A stretch of 64,000 nt of DNA from the NCBI RefSeq assembly GCF_035762065.1, contig NZ_DASTPW010000029.1, positions 3,496 to 67,495 of the forward strand, in the 5' to 3' direction. Both the position numbers and the translations under genes were made by a program. Of the stretch, positions 54,858 to 62,739 are shown piece after piece. Within the stretch, counting starts at the first letter, position 1; each line of letters begins with the position of its first letter. The notes below the pieces were generated by a model. That model searched no databases, had not been told where the DNA came from, and saw only the letters and a list, made by a program, of their open reading frames with translations. Source of the DNA: Methylibium sp035762065. Lineage in GTDB: Bacteria > Pseudomonadota > Gammaproteobacteria > Burkholderiales > Burkholderiaceae_C.

Positions 54858-55667
54858 ATGACCGATGCAGTGAACCATGCGCGCCGCGCGACGATGATCC
54901 GTGCGCTGGGCTTGACCCTGGCCTCCTCCGGCCTGCTCGTCGCGTGCGGCGGCGGCGACGACGACGACGACATCGACGATCGCGCCGATCTGGCCGATCC
55001 GAAGCTGCGCTTCGTGCACGCGGTGCCGGGGGCGCCGAACGTCACGCTGGTGCGCAACGGCAACCCCGAGTCGAACGCGACCAACGTGCCCTACAAGTAC
55101 GGCTCGCAGTACTACGACGTCGGCACCGACACCACCGGCCTGTCGCTGCGCGTCGCCTCGACGAACGCCGAGGTCGCGACCACGAGCTTCCCCGCGCGCC
55201 GCGGCAACCGCTACACGACGATCGCGCTGCCGACGACCTCCGGCGTCGAGCTGCTGACGATCGACGACCCGTACAACAAGAGCCTGACGTCCGACAACGC
55301 GCGCGTGCGCTTCGTCAACGCGGCGGTCAATGCGCAGAGCTTCGACGTCTACCTGACCGCGCCGGGCGTCGATCTCGCGACGGTGAGCCCGCGCATCGGC
55401 GCGCTCGGCTACAAGCAGGTGGTGCCGGCGACGACGGCCGACTCGATCGAGATCGAAGGCGGCAACTACCAGATCCGCCTGACGCCGGCCGGCAGCAAGA
55501 CGGCCTTCTTCAGCACCGCGGCGGTCGCGGTACCGAGGAACGGCGACTGGCTGTTCGTCGCGCTGCCCGACGACGGCGCGATCGCGACGCCGAACCGCGT
55601 GCGGCTGCTGCTGGTGCGCGCGGACGACAGCGCGGATGCAACCGACGAGCTGACCAGCACCGTCTGA
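54858..55667 (+). CDS. DUF4397 lipoprotein
   Basis: 269 residues. Signal peptide with lipobox LVAC near residue 30, then an Asp-rich stretch. Two DUF4397 Ig-like repeats start at LRFVHAVPGAPNVTLVRNG and VRFVNAAVNAQSFDVYLTA. The family is extracellular or periplasmic, found in many environmental bacteria, and has no known activity. Strong sigma-54-type element upstream. Confidence 0.88.
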   Translation: MTDAVNHARRATMIRALGLTLASSGLLVACGGGDDDDDIDDRADLADPKLRFVHAVPGAPNVTLVRNGNPESNATNVPYKYGSQYYDVGTDTTGLSLRVASTNAEVATTSFPARRGNRYTTIALPTTSGVELLTIDDPYNKSLTSDNARVRFVNAAVNAQSFDVYLTAPGVDLATVSPRIGALGYKQVVPATTADSIEIEGGNYQIRLTPAGSKTAFFSTAAVAVPRNGDWLFVALPDDGAIATPNRVRLLLVRADDSADATDELTSTV

Positions 55668-55680
55668 CCGAAGCGGCCGG

Positions 55681-57612
55681 TCAAAGGCACCGGCTCTTCA
55701 GGACCTCGCGCTCGCCCGGGTCGAGCGGGCGGCCGATGTACTGGCGCGCGAGCAGCGCCGGACACGGCGAGGCCGGCGCGACCGGCTCCTCGATGCGCGG
55801 TGCGGCGGCCTGGGTGGGCGGCGCCTTCGCGGCCGGCGCGGCGGGCTCGGGCCTCGCGGCTGCGCGAGGTGCTGCTAGGCGCGGCGATGCGGCCGGCACC
55901 GGCGGCTCGGCTCGGCGACCGGCCGGCGGCGCGACCGCCTCCGCCGCGACTGGCAGCTCGATGCCGGGCGGCTCGGCTTGCACCTTCGGGGCGGCGACCT
56001 CGGCATCGGGCGCGGCGGCCTCGGCGGCCGGCGAAGCGTTCGGCGCGGCCGGCGCTGCAGCTGCGGCGGCGGCCGATGCCGCTTCGGTGGCCGCCGGCGC
56101 CGTGCCTTCGACAACCGGCCCGGCGGCTGTCGGCTCCAGGGGCTCAGGGATCGGGGACGACGCCGCAGCTTCCTTGGCGCGTGCCTGCGCGGCCTGCGGC
56201 GGTTCGCCCACGGCACGCTGCGCGTCGGCGCTCGTCGGTGCCGCGTGCTCGAAAGGATTTAGCAAAAGGAGCCCGGCCGCCGCAAGGCCGGCGACGGCAC
56301 CCAGCCCGACCAGCCAGCCCAGGTGCTGCGGGCTGCGCTCGCGCCGCGCGGCGCGAGGCCGGCGTTCATGCGGCTCGGCGCGAGTGTCCGGCTCGGGCGC
56401 CACGGCGGCGGCTGGCGGGGCGGGCGTGTCGGCCGCGTCGGCGCGCGTCGCGCCCGGGATGTCGGCCGCAGCAGCAGACGCGGCAGCGCCCGCTGCGGCC
56501 ATCGCCGCGGCGCCGGCCGTGCGTGCGGGCGCGGGTTCGACCGTTGGCGGCTCGTCGGCGTCCGCCGCCGGGAGCACCGAGATCGGCACATCCACCACGC
56601 CGATGGGCGCCGGCTCGACGACCTCGGCAGCCACCGCGTCGCTCGCGGCCTCGACCACCGCGACGGCTTCGGGCAGGTCGAGGTTCATCAGCAGCGACTC
56701 GCCGTTGACGCGCGCCCGCGCGCGCCGCTCGTGCAGGCCCATGCGCGACATGAAGCGCGGCAGATCCCGCGGCCGTTCGCGCGGGCGCAGCGCGAGGCCG
56801 CAATCGAGGCCGTGCAGCAGCGCGTCGGCGTACTCGCCCGCCAGCGCGTCGAGCAGCGGCTCCTGCACGTCGTAGGCCGCCCGATGCACCGGCGCCTGCG
56901 GCGGCCGCCCGCGCAGCGCGAAGTGCGCGATCGCGGCGAGCGCGTAGATGTCGGTCCACGGGCCCATCGGGCCGTGGCGTCCGTCGCCGGCGCATTCGAG
57001 CGCGGCATACGGGTCGCGCTCGGACTCGCGCGCATCGCCGGCGAGCATGCGGCGCGTGCGCGAGAACTCCATCACCAGCAGCCGGCCGGAGTCGAGCAGC
57101 ATCACCTGCGAAGGCGACAGGTGGCCGTGGCAGCCGCGCAGCTGCTGCACCGGCACCAGCGCGTCGGCCATCGCGCGCAGCCAGCTCGCGAGCTGTTCCT
57201 CGGCCGGCGGTGCGGGTGCGGCGCGCAGCACCGCGTCGAGCGTGCGGCCCTCGCACCAGGGCATCGCGTGGTACGAGGTGCCGTCTTGCGACCAGACGCG
57301 GTCGAGCTTCAGCAGGCCGGGATGGTCGAGGCTCGCGAGCTGCTCGCCGTCCTCGTCGAAGCGGCTGCGGGCGTCCTCGAATTCGCCGGCGCGCTGGGGC
57401 AGCGGCTCGACGCGGCCGTCGACGCGCGTCGAGAGCCCCGGCGGAAAGTACTCGCGCACCGCGAGCGCGCCGCCGCGGTCGTCGAGCATGCGGTACACGT
57501 GGCCGCTCGGCCCCGCGCCGACGCATCCGACCACCGTGCCCACGCGCAGCCGCGCGCCGGGCAGCAGCGCATCGGGCCAGCGCGTCGCGATCAGCAACTC
57601 CTCGGCATCCAT
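55681..57612 (-). CDS. serine/threonine kinase-like protein, probable pseudokinase
   Basis: 643 residues. Kinase domain at 15-290: the glycine loop is VGAGPSGHVYR; the VAIK Lys is Arg (LAVREYFPP); the HRD loop reads CHGHLSPSQVML, lacking Asp; and the DFG motif is MEFS. Three catalytic residues are therefore missing, as in related Burkholderiales kinases with the EYFP motif. A membrane helix near 430 (LVGLGAVAGLAAAGLLLL) separates it from an Ala/Pro-rich periplasmic tail of about 190 residues with a C-terminal Cys-containing segment. It may bind a ligand or scaffold partners. No sigma-54-type element. Confidence 0.85.
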   Translation of the reverse strand: MDAEELLIATRWPDALLPGARLRVGTVVGCVGAGPSGHVYRMLDDRGGALAVREYFPPGLSTRVDGRVEPLPQRAGEFEDARSRFDEDGEQLASLDHPGLLKLDRVWSQDGTSYHAMPWCEGRTLDAVLRAAPAPPAEEQLASWLRAMADALVPVQQLRGCHGHLSPSQVMLLDSGRLLVMEFSRTRRMLAGDARESERDPYAALECAGDGRHGPMGPWTDIYALAAIAHFALRGRPPQAPVHRAAYDVQEPLLDALAGEYADALLHGLDCGLALRPRERPRDLPRFMSRMGLHERRARARVNGESLLMNLDLPEAVAVVEAASDAVAAEVVEPAPIGVVDVPISVLPAADADEPPTVEPAPARTAGAAAMAAAGAAASAAAADIPGATRADAADTPAPPAAAVAPEPDTRAEPHERRPRAARRERSPQHLGWLVGLGAVAGLAAAGLLLLNPFEHAAPTSADAQRAVGEPPQAAQARAKEAAASSPIPEPLEPTAAGPVVEGTAPAATEAASAAAAAAAPAAPNASPAAEAAAPDAEVAAPKVQAEPPGIELPVAAEAVAPPAGRRAEPPVPAASPRLAAPRAAARPEPAAPAAKAPPTQAAAPRIEEPVAPASPCPALLARQYIGRPLDPGEREVLKSRCL

Positions 57613-57760
57613 AGCCTTCGCTCGCAGCTCTCGCTTTTGGAGGTGCCGACTTTAATGACCACGGCGCTCCCGACCCCTGCACCGCAGCAACGCGATGGGA
57701 CACTGCCGCACCGCGCGCCGCACCCGCCGCGGCGGGCCGTTCAGGAACACGGAGCGAGCG

Positions 57761-58903
57761 ATGAGCGTGATCACCTGCATTGAAGACCTGCGTGTTCTCG
57801 CGCGAAAGCGCGTGCCACGCATGTTCTACGACTACGCCGACAGCGGCTCGTGGACCGAGGGCACCTACCGTGCCAACGAAAGCGAGTTCCAGCGCATCAA
57901 GTTGCGCCAGCGCGTCGCGGTGAACATGAACGACCGCACGCTGCGCACCACGATGGCCGGCCAGCCGGTGGCGATGCCGGTGGCGATCGCGCCCACCGGC
58001 CTGACCGGCATGCAGCATGCCGACGGCGAGATCCTCGGCGCGCGCGCCGCCGAGAAGTTCGGCATCCCGTTCACGCTCTCGACGATGAGCATCTGCTCGA
58101 TCGAGGACATCGCCGCGCACACCAAGGCGCCGTTCTGGTTCCAGCTCTACTGGATGAAGGACCGCGACTTCATGGCCGCGCTGCTCGACCGCGCGAAGGC
58201 CGCCCGCTGCTCGGCGCTGGTGCTCACGCTCGACCTGCAGGTGCTCGGCCAGCGCCACAAGGACCTCAAGAACGGCCTGACCGCGCCACCGAAGCCGACG
58301 CTCGCGAACATCCTCGACCTGATGACCAAGCCGCGCTGGTGCCTCGGCATGGCCGGGACGCGCCGCCACCACTTCGGCAACCTGATGGGGCATGCGAAGG
58401 GCGTCACCGACATGAGCTCGCTGGGCTCGTGGACGCGCGAGCAGTTCGACCCCGAGCTCGACTGGGACGACGTCGCGTGGATCAAGCAGCGCTGGGGCGG
58501 CCGGCTGATCCTGAAGGGGATCATGGACGTCGAGGACGCGAAGCTCGCGGCGGCCAGCGGCGCCGACGCGCTGGTGGTCTCGAACCACGGCGGCCGCCAG
58601 CTCGACGGCGCGCCGGCATCGATCGAGGCGCTGCCGGCGATCGCCGACGCCGTCGGCCGCGACATCGAGGTCTGGATGGACGGCGGCATCCGCAGCGGGC
58701 AGGACGTGCTCAAGGCCGTCGCGCTCGGCGCGCGCGGCACGATGATCGGCCGGGCCTTCCTCTACGGCCTCGGGGCGCTCGGCGAGGCGGGCGTGACCAA
58801 GGCGCTGGAGCTGATCGCCAACGAGCTGTCGATCACGATGGCCTTCACCGGCCACACCGACATCACGAAGGTCGACCGCTCGATCCTGCTGATGCCGCGC
58901 TGA
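57761..58903 (+). CDS. FMN-dependent alpha-hydroxy-acid dehydrogenase (LldD-like)
   Basis: 380 residues, ATG 57761 behind GGAG. TIM-barrel flavoenzyme: FYDYADSGSWTEGTYRAN at the N-terminus, FQLYWMKDRDF, LTLDLQVLGQRHKDLKNG, the catalytic His in SNHGGRQLDG near 273, and MDGGIRSGQDVLKA. It oxidises L-lactate or a similar 2-hydroxy acid to the keto acid and donates electrons to the chain. It precedes a TRAP transporter, which may bring in its substrate. No sigma-54-type element. Confidence 0.92.
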   Translation: MSVITCIEDLRVLARKRVPRMFYDYADSGSWTEGTYRANESEFQRIKLRQRVAVNMNDRTLRTTMAGQPVAMPVAIAPTGLTGMQHADGEILGARAAEKFGIPFTLSTMSICSIEDIAAHTKAPFWFQLYWMKDRDFMAALLDRAKAARCSALVLTLDLQVLGQRHKDLKNGLTAPPKPTLANILDLMTKPRWCLGMAGTRRHHFGNLMGHAKGVTDMSSLGSWTREQFDPELDWDDVAWIKQRWGGRLILKGIMDVEDAKLAAASGADALVVSNHGGRQLDGAPASIEALPAIADAVGRDIEVWMDGGIRSGQDVLKAVALGARGTMIGRAFLYGLGALGEAGVTKALELIANELSITMAFTGHTDITKVDRSILLMPR

Positions 58904-59075
58904 CGCCGCCGCTCCCCACCGCCGGGTGAAGCGCAGCGCTGAGCGGCGCGCCGGCGCCGGGCTTGGGGGCAAACGCGCAAACGGGCGCGGCGAGGCGCCG
59001 CCTACACTGCCGCGGCCCCGGCGGCGCCCTGCCGCGCTGCGGCGGCTGCCCCTCCTGCGCCGAGCGCGCCCCGCC

Positions 59076-59615
59076 ATGGATGCCTTGCTCCGCCTCGCCC
59101 GCTGGGTCGATGCACTCAACGACCGCTTCGCCTGGTTCGCCCAGTGGGCGGTGTTCGCCTCGTGCGCGATCAGCGCCGGCAACGCCGTCATGCGCTACCT
59201 GTTCGACAGCAGCTCGAACGCCTGGCTCGAGATCCAGTGGTACCTGTTCGCCGCCTGCGTGATGTTCGGCGCCGCGCAGGTGCTTCGGCTCAACGAGCAC
59301 GTGCGCGTCGACGTGATCTACGGCCGCTGGCCGGCCCGCGCTCAGGTGTTCATCGACCTCTTCGGCCTCGTCTTCTTCTTCATGCCGGTGATGCTGCTGA
59401 TGCTGGGGCTTTCGACCCCGCTGTTCGTCAAGTGGTACGTCACCGGCGAGATGAGCAGCAATGCCGGCGGCCTGGTGCGCTGGCCCGCGATGCTGACGCT
59501 GCCGCTGGGCTTCGGGCTGCTGACGCTGCAGGGCGCGGCCGAGATCGTCAAGCGCCTCGGCTGGCTCGCGCACCGCTACGAGATGGACACGCACTACGAC
59601 AGGCCGCTGCAATGA
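59076..59615 (+). CDS. TRAP transporter small permease (DctQ)
   Basis: 179 residues, four membrane helices. DctQ features: ISAGNAVMRYLFDSSSNAWLE and VRVDVIYGRWPARAQVFIDL. It forms the Na-coupled transport complex with the large permease 67 bases downstream. No DctP solute-binding protein is present here; it may be encoded elsewhere. Substrate is likely a carboxylic acid, from the adjacent dehydrogenase. Confidence 0.92.
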   Translation: MDALLRLARWVDALNDRFAWFAQWAVFASCAISAGNAVMRYLFDSSSNAWLEIQWYLFAACVMFGAAQVLRLNEHVRVDVIYGRWPARAQVFIDLFGLVFFFMPVMLLMLGLSTPLFVKWYVTGEMSSNAGGLVRWPAMLTLPLGFGLLTLQGAAEIVKRLGWLAHRYEMDTHYDRPLQ

Positions 59616-59682
59616 GCGGCGAGGGCTTCCCGAGCGGGAATCCCGCCTCGGGCGGGCGGACCGCAGGGCCAAGGGGGCTCCG

Positions 59683-61182
59683 ATGACGATGGAGAACTTC
59701 GCCCCGTTCATGTTCGGGGCGCTGATCCTCGTGATGCTGATCGGCTTCCCGGTCGCGTTCTCGCTGTCCGCGCTGGGCCTGGCCTGCGGTTTCTACGCGA
59801 TCTGGATGGGCTGGTTCCCGCCGGAGTTCATGCAGGCGCTGCCGCTGAACGTGTTCGGCATCCTCAGCAACGACCTGCTGCTCGCGATCCCGTTCTTCAC
59901 GCTGATGGGATCGATCCTCGAGAAGTGCGGCTTGGCCGAGGACATGCTCGATTCGATGGGCCAGCTGTTCGGCCCGGTGCGCGGCGGGCTCGGCTACTCG
60001 GTGATCATCGTCGGCTTCATCCTCGGCGCGATCACCGGCACGGTGGCGGGCCAGGTGATCGCGATGGCGATGATCTCGCTGCCGGTGATGATGAGGTACG
60101 GCTACGACATGCGCTACTCGACCGGCGTGCTCGCGGCCTCGGGCACGATCACGCAGCTGGTGCCGCCCTCGCTGGTGCTGATCGTGATGGCGGACCAGCT
60201 CGGCCAGCCGGTGGGCGACATGTACAAGGGCGCCTGGGGGCCGTCGATCCTGCAGGTGCTGATCTTCGCGATCTACACCTTCGCGCTGAGCCGCCTGAAG
60301 CCGCACCACGTGCCCGGCGTGCCGAAGGCGGCCCGCACGCTCGACGGCTGGGCGCTGTGGGCCAAGTGCCTGCGCGGGATCGTTCCCTCGGCGATCCTGA
60401 TCTTCGCGGTGCTGGGCAGCATGGGCGGCCTGCCGGGCATGAAGTCGGCGATCGCGACGCCGACCGAAGCGGGCGCAATGGGCGCGGTGGGCGCCTTCAT
60501 CCTCGCCGCGGTCTCGCGGCGGCTGAGCTGGCCGCTGGTGAGCCAGGCGGTCGCGGGCACGATGCGCATCACCGCGATGGTGGTCTTCATCCTGATCGGC
60601 TCGCGCGTGTTCTCGCTGGTGTTCCAGGGGGTGGACGGTGGCATCTGGGTCGAACACATGCTCTCGGGACTGCCGGGCGGACAGGTCGGCTTCCTGATCG
60701 CGGTCAACGTCTTCATCTTCTTCCTGGCCTTCTTCCTCGACTTCTTCGAGATCGCCTTCATCATCCTGCCGCTGCTCGGGCCGGTGGCCGCCAAGCTCGG
60801 GATCGATCCGATCTGGTTCGGCGTGCTGCTGTGCGTGAACATGCAGACGAGCTTCATGCATCCGCCGTTCGGCTTCGCGCTGTTCTACCTGCGCGGCATC
60901 TCGGACACGCTGTTCAAGAACGGCGCGCTTGCGCGCAAGGTCGAGTCGCGCGACATCTACCTCGGCGCGATTCCCTGGGTGCTGATGCAGCTGCTGCTGG
61001 TGGCGATCGTCATCTTCGTGCCCGAGACGGTCACGAGCTTCCTCGACCGCGGCGAGAAGATCGACACCGACAAGGTCATCATCGACGCACCCGTGCCGCA
61101 GGACTACGGCACTCAGCCCGACATGAACGACCCCTTCAGGCAGGCCCCGGCGCCGGACCCGCCGGCGAGCGCCGCGAACTGA
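59683..61182 (+). CDS. TRAP transporter large permease (DctM)
   Basis: 499 residues, at least eleven membrane helices, start ATG 59683 behind AAGGGGG. DctM marks: PVAFSLSALGLACGFYAIW, FTLMGSILEKCGLAEDML and GTITQLVPPSLVLIVMADQL, then TPTEAGAMGAVGAF and FFEIAFIILPLLGPVAAKLG. Secondary uptake of a dicarboxylate, lactate or related acid with the DctQ partner. Confidence 0.94.
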   Translation: MTMENFAPFMFGALILVMLIGFPVAFSLSALGLACGFYAIWMGWFPPEFMQALPLNVFGILSNDLLLAIPFFTLMGSILEKCGLAEDMLDSMGQLFGPVRGGLGYSVIIVGFILGAITGTVAGQVIAMAMISLPVMMRYGYDMRYSTGVLAASGTITQLVPPSLVLIVMADQLGQPVGDMYKGAWGPSILQVLIFAIYTFALSRLKPHHVPGVPKAARTLDGWALWAKCLRGIVPSAILIFAVLGSMGGLPGMKSAIATPTEAGAMGAVGAFILAAVSRRLSWPLVSQAVAGTMRITAMVVFILIGSRVFSLVFQGVDGGIWVEHMLSGLPGGQVGFLIAVNVFIFFLAFFLDFFEIAFIILPLLGPVAAKLGIDPIWFGVLLCVNMQTSFMHPPFGFALFYLRGISDTLFKNGALARKVESRDIYLGAIPWVLMQLLLVAIVIFVPETVTSFLDRGEKIDTDKVIIDAPVPQDYGTQPDMNDPFRQAPAPDPPASAAN

Positions 61183-61191
61183 GCGAGCCGC

Positions 61192-62019
61192 ATGGGCGAG
61201 CCGCACAGCCTGGGCGTCATGAACCCGCCGCGCATCCGCGTCGGGGTGGGCGGCTGGACCTACGAGCCCTGGCGCGGCAGTTTCTACCCGGCCGATCTGC
61301 CGCAGACGAAGGAGCTCGCCTACGCGAGCCGCCGGCTCACCGCGATCGAGATCAACGGCACCTACTACAGCAGCCAGAAGCCGGCGACCTTCGCGAAGTG
61401 GCGCGAGGAGACGCCCGAGGGCTTCGTGTTCTCACTGAAGGCCTCGCGCTTCGCCACCAACCGGCGCGTGCTGGCCGAGGCGGGCGAGTCGATCGCGAGG
61501 TTCGTCGGCAGCGGCATCGCCGAGCTGGGGCCGAAGCTCGGGCCGATCGTCTGGCAGTTCGCACCGGGCAAGCGCTTCGAGCCGAAGGACTTCGCGGCTT
61601 TCGTCGAGCAGCTGCCGGCGCAGGTCGACGGCCTCGCGCTGCGGCACGTGCTCGACGTGCGGCATCCGAGCTTCATGTGCGCCGACTACCTCGCGCTCGC
61701 GCGCCGCCACGGCTGCGCGACGGTGTTCACCGACTCGGACGACTACCCCTCGTTCGCCGATCCGACTGCCGACTTCGTCTACGCCCGGCTGATGCGCACG
61801 CGCAGCGAGCTGGCCGAAGGCGTCGAGCCGGCGCAGCTCGACGCGCTGGCCGCCTGCGCGCGCTGCTGGCACGCCGGCTTCGAGCCGAGCGGCCTGCCGC
61901 GCGTCGAGCCGCCGCCCGCCCCGACCGGCACGCCGCGCGACGTGTTCCTCTACTTCATCAGCGGCGCGAAGGAGAAGGCACCCGCGGCGGCGATGGCGCT
62001 GCTGCGGCGGCTGGGTTGA
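61192..62019 (+). CDS. DUF72 family protein
   Basis: 275 residues. TIM-barrel DUF72 marks: VGVGGWTYEPWRGSFYPADL, EINGTYYSSQKPATFAKWRE, FSLKASRFATNRR and LRHVLDVRHPSF. Members are widespread; none has a well-established activity. Its 3' end overlaps the convergent DksA-like gene by 62 bases. ATG 61192 or 61219 are possible starts. Confidence 0.9.
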   Translation: MGEPHSLGVMNPPRIRVGVGGWTYEPWRGSFYPADLPQTKELAYASRRLTAIEINGTYYSSQKPATFAKWREETPEGFVFSLKASRFATNRRVLAEAGESIARFVGSGIAELGPKLGPIVWQFAPGKRFEPKDFAAFVEQLPAQVDGLALRHVLDVRHPSFMCADYLALARRHGCATVFTDSDDYPSFADPTADFVYARLMRTRSELAEGVEPAQLDALAACARCWHAGFEPSGLPRVEPPPAPTGTPRDVFLYFISGAKEKAPAAAMALLRRLG

Positions 62020-62392
62020 AGCCTGCGAGCTCGCGCTCGCGCCGCTCCTGGCATTCGATGCAGCGCGCCGCGGCGGGCTGAACCTCCAGCCGGGCCGGCG
62101 GGATCTCGAGCTCGCAGTCGGTGCACAGGCCGTACTCGCCGGCATCCATGCGCTCCAGCGCCGCGCCGATGTCGCGCAGCTCGCCGCTGTCGCGGTCCTG
62201 TTCGGCATCGCTGACCGCTTCGCGGCTGCGCTGCTCGCCTTGCTCGGCGCTGTCCTGCACTTCGGTGCTGAGCCGCGTCGGCGGGCCGTCGCGTTCGCGC
62301 TGGACGCGGCGGACCTCGTCGCGCAACGCCGCGGCGCGCTCGACGAGCCGCGCGCGCAGGCGCTCCAGATGGGAGGCTTCGAGGGTGTTCAT
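61958..62392 (-). CDS. TraR/DksA family zinc finger protein
   Basis: 144 residues. A coiled-coil hairpin (SHLERLRARLVERAAALRDE) is followed by GLCTDCELEIPPARLEVQPA and RCIECQ, forming the four-Cys zinc finger. The expected acidic tip lies in between (SRDSGELRDIG region). DksA-like proteins bind the RNA polymerase secondary channel and alter rRNA and stress transcription. Strong sigma-54-type element 25 bases upstream of the leader end, so it links this regulon to RNA polymerase control. Confidence 0.9.
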   Translation of the reverse strand: MNTLEASHLERLRARLVERAAALRDEVRRVQRERDGPPTRLSTEVQDSAEQGEQRSREAVSDAEQDRDSGELRDIGAALERMDAGEYGLCTDCELEIPPARLEVQPAAARCIECQERRERELAGFNPAAAAAPSPPRVPSPSRR

Positions 62393-62427
62393 GATCGTCG
62401 TCGGATGGTCGTGTCGTCGCGCCGAAA

Positions 62428-62442
62428 GGCAAGCCGAGTGCC
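62428..62442 (-). promoter_or_regulatory. sigma-54-type -24/-12 element for the DksA-like gene
   Basis: Minus strand GGCACTCGGCTTGCC. Predicted +1 is 62417. Thirteen bases separate it from the opposing element. Confidence 0.78.
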
Positions 62443-62455
62443 CGAGCGAGAAGGC

Positions 62456-62470
62456 GGCGCGCACCTTGCC
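62456..62470 (+). promoter_or_regulatory. sigma-54-type -24/-12 element for the small protein and P450
   Basis: GGCGCGCACCTTGCC. Predicted +1 is 62481, 19 bases before ATG 62500. Confidence 0.7.
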
Positions 62471-62499
62471 CGAGACGTGCCCAGCCTCGAGGAGCATGC

Positions 62500-62739
62500 A
62501 TGCGCAAGAACACCCGGACCGTGGTGCGCGACCAAACGATCGAGACGACCCCGCGTGTCCTGCCAAGGACCGAGGGCGGTGGCCGGTTCGAGCCGGTCGA
62601 GGGGCTCGCCGGCCCCGCCGCGCACGCACACAGCGCCGGGCTGCGCCGCGATGCCGGAGGCCGCCGCGAGGGCACCGCACGGCAAACGGCGCGGCCGGCC
62701 GGCGGCACGGCGACGACGGGTCCGAGCGCGTTCCCGTGA
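62500..62739 (+). CDS. small basic hypothetical protein
   Basis: 79 residues, Arg/Gly/Ala-rich, hydrophilic, with no domain. GAGGAG precedes ATG 62500. Its stop overlaps the GTG of the P450 gene, so it is probably translated and coupled with it. Confidence 0.6.
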   Translation: MRKNTRTVVRDQTIETTPRVLPRTEGGGRFEPVEGLAGPAAHAHSAGLRRDAGGRREGTARQTARPAGGTATTGPSAFP

